The position numbers and the translations under genes were made by a program. A stretch of 25,456 nucleotides of DNA from DASYRM01 sp035646375 (lineage in GTDB: Bacteria > Acidobacteriota > Vicinamibacteria > Vicinamibacterales > UBA2999): contig DASRPM010000105.1 in NCBI GenBank assembly GCA_035646375.1, forward strand, positions 1 to 25,456, in the 5' to 3' direction. The first letter of the stretch is position 1. Each line of letters starts with the position of its first letter. Positions 19,945-25,456 of this stretch are shown here, one piece after another. Below the pieces are notes generated by a model that saw nothing but the letters and a program-made list of their open reading frames with translations, was not told the origin of the DNA and did no database searches.

Positions 19945-21486
19945 ATGGCCTCACGTTCATACTGGACCGACTCAGCTTCGCTGCCGGCGTTCGCACCGCT
20001 CGATCGTGACAAACGCGCCGACGTCGTGGTCGTCGGCGGTGGCATCACCGGTCTGACGACGGCCTATCTGCTGACCCGCGCCGGACGCAGCGTGGTGCTG
20101 CTCGAGCGCGGGCGCTGCGCCCAGATCGACACTGGGCACACCACGGCCCATCTGACGATGGTGACCGATACGCGGCTGACCGAGCTCGTCAGCCGGTTCG
20201 GCCGCACCCACGCGCAGGCGGCGTGGGACGCCGGCCGCGCCGCCATCGCGCAGATCGACGACATCGCCTGCGAGCACGAGATCGACTGCGCCTTCAAATG
20301 GGTGGAGGGCTATCTGCACGCGCGCGACCGACGCGCGGGCGCCGGCGAGGCCGAGCCGTTCCGCGAGGACGCGGCGCTTGCCTGCGAGCTGGGATTCGAC
20401 GCCACGTTCATGACCACCGTGCCGTTTGCCGGCGGCCCGGGCATCCGCTTTCACGATCAGGCACGCGTGCACCCGCGGCGCTATCTCGCCGGCGTGGCGC
20501 GGGCGCTCACGAACGCCGGCGGCGAGATCTTCGAGCACAGCGAGGCGGCGGAGTTTCGCGACTCACCGCTGGGCGTGAAGGCCAACGGGCATTGGGTGTC
20601 GTGCCAGGACATCGTGCTGGCGACGCACAACCCGCTCGTGGGGATCGCGTCGATGGCGAGCGCGACGGTGTTTCAGACCAAGCTCGCGCTGTACACGAGC
20701 TACGTGGTGGCCGGGCGCATTCCGCGCGGCACCGTGCCCGACGCGCTCTTCTGGGACACCGGCGATCCGTATCGTTACGTGCGGCTCGAAGCGCACCGCG
20801 ACCACGATCTGCTGATCGTCGGCGGCGAGGATCACAAGACCGGACAGACCGCCGACACCGGCGAGTGCTTCGAACGGCTCGAGCAGGTGGCGCGCGAGCG
20901 GGTGCCCGACATCGAGCTGACGCATCGCTGGTCGGGGCAGGTGATCGAGACCCCCGACGGCCTGCCGTACATCGGCTCGATGACCGACCACCAATACGCG
21001 GCGACCGGATTCGGCGGCAACGGGATGACCTTCGGGACGCTCGGGGGGATGCTCATCGCCGACGCCATCGCGGGCCGCGAGAACCCGTGGAAGGATCTGT
21101 TCGAGCCCGGACGCTCGGCGCTGCGTCGCGGCCTGTGGGAATACGTGAAGGAGAACGCCGACTACCCGTACTACATGCTGCGCGACCGCTTTTCAGGCGC
21201 AGAGGGCCGCTCGATTCGATCGGTGAAGCGCCGGCAGGGCCAGGTGATCGAGCACAACGGTGAGAAGGTGGCAGCCTATCGCGATTCGCACGGCGCGCTC
21301 ACGCTCCGCTCAGCCGTGTGCACCCACATGGGGTGCGTCGTGGGTTGGAACGACGCCGAGGGCACATGGGACTGCCCGTGTCACGGCTCGCGCTTCACGC
21401 CGCAGGGCGACGTGATCGCGGGTCCGGCCGAGACGCCGCTGCCGGAGGCTACGAAGAAGCAGGCCGCGCCCGTAAAGCGGAACTAG
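19945..21486 (+). CDS. FAD-dependent oxidoreductase with C-terminal Rieske domain
   Basis: The 513-residue product has a DadA/GlyOX-type FAD domain: ADVVVVGGGITGLTTAYLL with the dinucleotide motif at 31-36, VVLLERGRCAQIDTGHTTAH, and a C-terminal FAD motif DGLPYIGSMTDHQYAATGFG then GNGMTFGTLGG. The last about 100 residues form a Rieske [2Fe-2S] domain: ligands Cys459 and His461 in CTHMGC, Cys477 and His480 in CPCHGSRF, with Cys464 and Cys479 as the usual disulphide pair. This fusion likely passes electrons between FAD and the cluster; the substrate is unknown. Start 19945 is chosen because homologues begin with similar SYWxDS sequence; an ATG at 19855 would add 30 atypical residues. No good ribosome-binding site precedes either. 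Confidence 0.93.
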   Translation: MASRSYWTDSASLPAFAPLDRDKRADVVVVGGGITGLTTAYLLTRAGRSVVLLERGRCAQIDTGHTTAHLTMVTDTRLTELVSRFGRTHAQAAWDAGRAAIAQIDDIACEHEIDCAFKWVEGYLHARDRRAGAGEAEPFREDAALACELGFDATFMTTVPFAGGPGIRFHDQARVHPRRYLAGVARALTNAGGEIFEHSEAAEFRDSPLGVKANGHWVSCQDIVLATHNPLVGIASMASATVFQTKLALYTSYVVAGRIPRGTVPDALFWDTGDPYRYVRLEAHRDHDLLIVGGEDHKTGQTADTGECFERLEQVARERVPDIELTHRWSGQVIETPDGLPYIGSMTDHQYAATGFGGNGMTFGTLGGMLIADAIAGRENPWKDLFEPGRSALRRGLWEYVKENADYPYYMLRDRFSGAEGRSIRSVKRRQGQVIEHNGEKVAAYRDSHGALTLRSAVCTHMGCVVGWNDAEGTWDCPCHGSRFTPQGDVIAGPAETPLPEATKKQAAPVKRN

Positions 21487-21552
21487 CTCGTAGCTCGTAG
21501 CCAGTAGCTCGTAGCACAGGCTACCGCTACCAGCTACCAGCTACCAGCTAGA
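21484..21552. repeat. Inverted heptad-repeat array C spanning two stop codons
   Basis: The left arm is TAGCTCG, TAGCTCG, TAGCCAG, TAGCTCG, TAGC (21484-21515). The right arm is GGCTACC, GCTACC, AGCTACC, AGCTACC, AGCTAGA (21519-21552), complementary to the left in most positions. The first unit includes the TAG stop of the plus-strand gene and the last the TAG stop of the minus-strand gene, so the array fills the whole gap. It probably forms a long imperfect hairpin and ends transcription both ways. Confidence 0.75.
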
Positions 21553-22744
21553 GATAGGACAGCCACCACTCCCGGCGGCGGCGCTTCACCTCGGCCCACC
21601 AAAGGCACAGCGGGTAGATGATGGCGAGCACCGCGATCCACGCGACGTAGGTGACGGCGAGCGGAAAGCCGGTGTCTGCCAGCACGCCGGGCGTCAGGAA
21701 GAAATCGTGGATGGTGTTGAACATGCCGTCGAGGTCGTGGCCAGCGGCGGCGTGCGTCGCGATCGCGAGCAGGTGCATCACGTAGAGATGCGCCACGTAC
21801 GCCATCAGCGGCACCGAGCCGAACGTGCGCAGCACACCGATCGCCGGACCGCGCAGGCGATCGAACAGCGGCACCAGCAGGAGCATCGGCCCGAGCGTGG
21901 CGCAGACATAGAGGAGCGACGGCGGGTACTTCTGGACGTTCATGAACGCCATCACCGTCTGTCCGGGCGCCGGCTGCGGCATCCAGGGACCCGGGTCGCC
22001 GTAGACGTTGAACCCGCGCAGGACAAGGAATACCGCGAGCATCCCGAACGCGAGCCGTACGAGCGCTCGATCGCGGTTCGGCGAGAGGAACAGCCGCCCG
22101 AGCCCGTAGCCCAGCGCCATCACGCCGAACCAGGGCACCAGCGGGTAGGCCACGATGGCCCGCACCGCGCCGCCCCACACCAGCGGGCCACGCTCGTGCA
22201 CCAGCAGCCAGGCCGGCCCCCACGCACCCAGCGAGCGCGCCTGAATACCGTCGAGCAGGTTGTGGCCGGCGACGATGGCAATTCCGATGGCGAGCACTGC
22301 GTTCGCCGGCAGGAACACGAGGGCGGACAGCGCCACCATCGACCAGCCGATCGCCCAGATCACCTGCAGCGGGTTCAGCAGCGGGATCGAGAACGACCAG
22401 CCGAAGGCGACCACCGTCAGCTCCAGCACCACCAGCCACAGCCCGCGCGTCAGCAGGAACCGCGCGAGCCGAGACGGATCCTTGCCCTTGGCCCCCTGCA
22501 GCCACGCCGACACGCCGGCCAGGAACACGAACGTCGGCGCGCAGAAGTGCGTCACCCAGCGGGTGACATAGAGCACGCCGGTCGTCATCGAGGGATCGAG
22601 CGGATCGTAGGCGTAGCCGCTGGCGTGGAAGTAGTCGCGGACGTGGTCGAGCGCCATGAGCGCGATCACGAGGCCGCGCAGGACGTCGAGCGACTGAACG
22701 CGAGTTCCGGGTTGCAGGGTCGAGGAGGAAGCGGCGGCGGACAC
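21548..22744 (-). CDS. DUF1624-type membrane protein (HGSNAT-like acyltransferase family)
   Basis: The product has 398 residues from GTG 22744. Near the N-terminus QSLDVLRGLVIALMALDHVR then DYFHASG is the signature of the heparan-alpha-glucosaminide N-acetyltransferase-like DUF1624 family, with the conserved Asp-His in helix 1. About ten transmembrane helices follow (for example FCAPTFVFLAGVSAWLQG, LLVPLFDRLRGPAIG, FGSVPLMAYVAHLYVMHLLA). The protein presumably transfers acyl groups across the inner membrane to a sugar or envelope component; donor and acceptor are unknown. A TTG at 22765, overlapping the upstream stop codon, is an alternative start adding 7 residues. GTG is preferred because a TAGAAT box lies 11 nt upstream of it. 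Confidence 0.88.
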   Translation of the reverse strand: MSAAASSSTLQPGTRVQSLDVLRGLVIALMALDHVRDYFHASGYAYDPLDPSMTTGVLYVTRWVTHFCAPTFVFLAGVSAWLQGAKGKDPSRLARFLLTRGLWLVVLELTVVAFGWSFSIPLLNPLQVIWAIGWSMVALSALVFLPANAVLAIGIAIVAGHNLLDGIQARSLGAWGPAWLLVHERGPLVWGGAVRAIVAYPLVPWFGVMALGYGLGRLFLSPNRDRALVRLAFGMLAVFLVLRGFNVYGDPGPWMPQPAPGQTVMAFMNVQKYPPSLLYVCATLGPMLLLVPLFDRLRGPAIGVLRTFGSVPLMAYVAHLYVMHLLAIATHAAAGHDLDGMFNTIHDFFLTPGVLADTGFPLAVTYVAWIAVLAIIYPLCLWWAEVKRRRREWWLSYL

Positions 22745-22755
22745 GGGAGGCGTTG

Positions 22756-22761
22756 ATTCTA
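22756..22761 (-). promoter_or_regulatory. Possible -10 box before the acyltransferase
   Basis: TAGAAT on the minus strand lies 11 nt ahead of GTG 22744 and directly after the stop codon of the preceding gene. It could give the acyltransferase its own, nearly leaderless transcript. There is no recognised -35 box. Confidence 0.25.
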
Positions 22762-24177
22762 TCAATTCAGATCGAGCACGGACCGCCACCCGGTCCACTC
22801 GACCGGGCGCGGGCGGGTACGGAGCGCGCGGCCCCGGAGGCGATTCACCAGGGCGCGCCCTTCCGGCATGGCGACCTCGATGTGCTGCCGTTCGAGCCAG
22901 CCCTCCACGTCGCGCCATTCCTGCCGCACACGCGCGGCCTGCATTTCCAGCCGGAAGGGCAACGCCGCCGCCCGCACGGTCCACAAGGCGAGCCCGAGGG
23001 CCACCACCACGTAGAACGTGCGCGCGACAGGCCGCGTGCCGGTTGCGAGCAGGATGGCGGTGGCGGCATACACGGCGAGTGCGAAACACACACCGCCCGT
23101 GCTCATGATGACGTCCTTCGTGTAGCCGAAGCTCACGACGGCGTTGGCGGCGACGAGTGCGATGGCGACGAGCAGCAGCCGCTCGTGCCAACCGGCAGAC
23201 CGGTCGCGCCAGCGCGCGAACGCGACAGGCGCTGCCCACGCCACCAGGACGGTGGCCGCTACCGACGCCAGCACGTTGATCCACAGCCACGCCGGCCACC
23301 ACTGGCCCGCCATGACGCCCTGGGCCGCATACCAGACGCCCGCCCGCGGTTCGGCCAACAGCACGGTCACGAGCGAGGCCGCGACGTTGTAGAGATAAAA
23401 GGGCCATGGATTTGCTCCGAACCGCGCCGTGAGCGCGTCTGGTTCGAGCACGCGGAAGCCGAAGCCCGACGCACGCTCGCCGAGCGACGGCGTACCGGTC
23501 TGCAACACGCCGAAACGGAACACGAGGTACGCGGCCAGCCCCAGCCCGACGACGGCGATGGCCCTGGGCGAGATGCCGCGCATGCCAACGAGCCGCGCGC
23601 CGGCGACCGCCGCCATCACCAGCACCCCCGACTCGATGGTCAGGAGGGCGACGGCGAAGATGCCGACTGTCGCCACGTCTCGCCACCACGCCGGCTCACC
23701 GTCGGCCAGCGCCAGCACCGCGAGCACGCACAGCGCCACGGTCAAGAACGAGTTGATCGGAAACGCCTCGCGCACGAGGCCGTCGAAGGTGTGGAGGCCG
23801 AAGAGCACCAGTGTGCCCAGCACCGCGGCGGCACACTCCCGTCGCGACCGCACCGGCATCAGCCGCAGGGCGAGCAGCGCGAGCAGCAGGAGCTGCGCCA
23901 CGTGGATGCCCTTGAACATCAGCGTCTCGCGCCCGAACGCGCCCTCGTAAGCCAGCTTGAACTGCGCCCACAGCAGGGGGCGCACGTAGGCGCCGTTCGA
24001 GAACTGCGCGACGAACACCTCGCCGAGCGTCTGCCGTTGTATCTGCAGCAGGTTGCCGACGCTGTCGCTCACCTGGACGGGGATCCGGCACACTTCGTAG
24101 GCGACGAGAGCCGTCAGGACGAGCATGACGGCCACCGCGACGGCACGAGGAAGCAGGAAGGACCGCGTCGGTCGCAC
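22762..24177 (-). CDS. Multi-spanning membrane protein of unknown function
   Basis: The 471-residue product starts at GTG 24177 and has about ten to eleven hydrophobic helices, starting with AVAVAVMLVLTALVAYE. Between helices 1 and 2 a loop QVSDSVGNLLQIQRQTLGEV then FVAQFSNGAYVRPLLW resembles the first periplasmic loop of GT-C glycosyltransferases or polyprenyl-linked sugar transferases, but no clear DxD or ExD catalytic motif is seen. The C-terminal 60 residues are soluble and basic (RVRQEWRDVEGWLERQHIEV). No named family is recognised. It sits directly before the DUF1624 acyltransferase with a 17-bp gap, so both may act on the same envelope glycan or lipid; this is inference. No Shine-Dalgarno is present. 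Confidence 0.82.
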   Translation of the reverse strand: MRPTRSFLLPRAVAVAVMLVLTALVAYEVCRIPVQVSDSVGNLLQIQRQTLGEVFVAQFSNGAYVRPLLWAQFKLAYEGAFGRETLMFKGIHVAQLLLLALLALRLMPVRSRRECAAAVLGTLVLFGLHTFDGLVREAFPINSFLTVALCVLAVLALADGEPAWWRDVATVGIFAVALLTIESGVLVMAAVAGARLVGMRGISPRAIAVVGLGLAAYLVFRFGVLQTGTPSLGERASGFGFRVLEPDALTARFGANPWPFYLYNVAASLVTVLLAEPRAGVWYAAQGVMAGQWWPAWLWINVLASVAATVLVAWAAPVAFARWRDRSAGWHERLLLVAIALVAANAVVSFGYTKDVIMSTGGVCFALAVYAATAILLATGTRPVARTFYVVVALGLALWTVRAAALPFRLEMQAARVRQEWRDVEGWLERQHIEVAMPEGRALVNRLRGRALRTRPRPVEWTGWRSVLDLN

Positions 24178-24188
24178 TGGACCGGGAA

Positions 24189-24194
24189 GTATAG
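24189..24194 (-). promoter_or_regulatory. Possible -10 box of the membrane protein gene
   Basis: TATACT on the minus strand ends 11 nt before GTG 24177, which has no ribosome-binding site. A start a few bases before GTG would give a nearly leaderless mRNA. It lies in the short gap after the helicase gene. Confidence 0.35.
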
Positions 24195-24207
24195 AACCAG
24201 CGCCGGA

Positions 24208-25456
24208 TCAGCGCACCGGCCGTACGACGAGCGCGGCGAGCGCGTGCAGCGGGCGCGCCGGATCGAGCCGGCTGCCGACGCGCCGGGCCATCGCGGCCCA
24301 CGCGGCGCGGCCCGCCGCGTCGTCGGCCGCACGCCGCACCCGGCGAGGGCGCTCGCGCAGCGCGGCCGCCCAGTCCGGCCGCGGCCGTCCGCGCGCGTCG
24401 AGGGCAATCACCTCGAAGTCGGGGCCGTCCTTGTAGATGGCGGCGAGCCCTTCGCCGGGTTCGCGCCCTTCCTGAAGTTCGAGCCGCGCGACGCGGCCGA
24501 GCAGCCCGTCCTCGAAGTGCGCCAGGATGCCTTCCACGAGCGCGTGCCCCGACGCGAAGAAGTCGATCGTCTCGTCCTCCACCGCCTCCTCGCGATCGAA
24601 CGATCCGACATAGGCCGACCCGCTCCGCACGCCCGGCAGGCTGTCCACCAGCGCATTGCTGCCCAGCTCGATGGCGAAGACGCGGCGGCCACGCGTGTGC
24701 TCCACGGCGAAGCCGAGGCGCGTGCAGGCCGCCACCACCACGTCCTGGTTGAGCGCGTCGAGATCGGCGGGGACGCGGGCCAGGAGGCCCGCCGCCATGT
24801 CGGGCCGGTACGGCTGGCGGTGCAGCTGTTGGAACGCGGCCTCTCGTATGCGCGTGCGCGCCGCGCCGACGTCGGCCACGATGGACGCGCACGCCCCGTC
24901 CGGCAGCGACGCCGCGGCGTCGCCGGCCACGGCGTCGAGCGTGCCCTCCACCTGCGCCAGCTCCGGCTCCACGCCGGCCAGCGGCTCGCGAAAGAGGCCC
25001 AGCGCTTCGAACAGGCGCACGGCGTCGGCGCCGATGCCGCCGGGCGGGCGGAAATAGACGATCTCCACCGGCACCCGCCGGCCGATCCGATCGAGGCGAC
25101 CGATGCGCTGCTCGACCACGGACGGCTTCCACGGCAGATCGAACAGCACCAGGCGGCGGCAGAACTCGAAGTTGCGCCCTTCGCCTCCGGCCTCGGTGGA
25201 GACGAGCAGGCTGGGTCCGCCGGCCTCGCGGAAGCGCGCCACCTCCAGGTCGCGCCGCGACGGCGGCAGCTCCTCGTGAAACGCCCCGGTGGCCAGCTGG
25301 CCGCGATGGCTGAGAGCGGTCCGCAGCATTTCCAGCGTTTCACGGTGTGCGACGAACACGAGCGTCTTCTCCCGCGCGTCGCGCCATCGTGGCGCCTGCG
25401 ACAGCAGCCATTCGACCCGTGGATCCGTCGCGTCCATCGCCTGCGCCTGCTCGCGC
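24208..25456 (-). CDS. RapA-like SNF2-family helicase, C-terminal part (starts beyond the right edge)
   Basis: The minus-strand frame is open to the window edge, giving 416 codons of the C-terminal portion. The second helicase lobe is visible: KTLVFVAHRETLEMLRTAL, then SLLVSTEAGGEGRNFEFCRR (motif V), LVLFDLPWKPSVVEQ and RIGRLDRIGRRVPVEIVYF (motif VI with the arginine finger). This closely resembles RapA, the Swi2/Snf2 ATPase that recycles RNA polymerase. The rest (about residues 150-416 of the visible part) is a RapA-type C-terminal region including DFFASGHALVEGILAHFEDG. The conserved ATP-binding lobe lies outside the window. Archaeal-type or phage-defence SNF2 helicases such as DISARM DrmD are alternatives; without the N-terminus RapA itself is not proven. 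Confidence 0.9.
   Translation of the reverse strand, partial: REQAQAMDATDPRVEWLLSQAPRWRDAREKTLVFVAHRETLEMLRTALSHRGQLATGAFHEELPPSRRDLEVARFREAGGPSLLVSTEAGGEGRNFEFCRRLVLFDLPWKPSVVEQRIGRLDRIGRRVPVEIVYFRPPGGIGADAVRLFEALGLFREPLAGVEPELAQVEGTLDAVAGDAAASLPDGACASIVADVGAARTRIREAAFQQLHRQPYRPDMAAGLLARVPADLDALNQDVVVAACTRLGFAVEHTRGRRVFAIELGSNALVDSLPGVRSGSAYVGSFDREEAVEDETIDFFASGHALVEGILAHFEDGLLGRVARLELQEGREPGEGLAAIYKDGPDFEVIALDARGRPRPDWAAALRERPRRVRRAADDAAGRAAWAAMARRVGSRLDPARPLHALAALVVRPVR

Noticed and set aside
21484..21552. CRISPR array
   Set aside because: The 7-bp units have no spacers, and the halves are inverted, not direct, repeats; no cas genes are near.
22763..22765. TTG start of the acyltransferase overlapping the upstream stop
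   Set aside because: Not excluded, but TTG is the rarer start and GTG 22744 lies a suitable distance behind a -10-like box.

Overview
This is a GC-rich, densely coded bacterial chromosome segment with about 25 genes, mostly short operons separated by gaps under 250 bp. Gene content suggests an aerobic soil-type Acidobacteriota, most likely class Vicinamibacteria: a Ser/Thr kinase beside an ECF-like sigma factor, several Sec- or Tat-exported proteins of unknown function, a DUF3500 protein, an RND pump without its own outer-membrane channel, and intergenic GC-palindromes. This placement rests on recalled gene content, not on a marker gene.

Layout. Positions 1-1469 (minus): a sigma factor overlapping the start of a Ser/Thr kinase that runs off the left edge. 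1620-4714: small exported protein (+), DUF3500 protein (-), HEAT-repeat protein (-), exported glutathione peroxidase (+). 4817-9979 (+): TetR regulator, efflux adaptor lipoprotein and RND permease, preceded by two near-identical 15-bp operator-like palindromes. 10064-14443 (+): arylamine N-acetyltransferase, YbaK-type deacylase, a charged exported protein whose ribosome-binding site can pair with an upstream anti-SD, a PEBP (YbhB-like) protein, and a Tat-exported MmgE/PrpD-like protein. 14538-15533 (-): exported protein with a collagen-like linker. 15579-21486: probable stress or detoxification block with DUF6496 small basic protein, SRPBCC membrane protein, zinc alcohol dehydrogenase, isochorismatase-like hydrolase, a HhH-PHP protein resembling PolX without its polymerase palm, and a FAD oxidoreductase with a C-terminal Rieske domain. 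21548-25456 (-): DUF1624-type membrane acyltransferase, multi-spanning membrane protein, and the C-terminal part of a RapA/SNF2-like helicase.

The most unusual layer is between the genes. Four gaps hold degenerate 7-bp-period repeats, three of them arranged as inverted arrays, lying at the 3' ends of genes; one array covers both stop codons of a convergent pair. Two further palindrome families occur twice each: GCCGGC hairpins at gene ends, and a CGCCTTCGCGCTT element directly upstream of TAGAATTCC promoter-like boxes. No tRNA, rRNA, transposase, phage gene or CRISPR array was seen.
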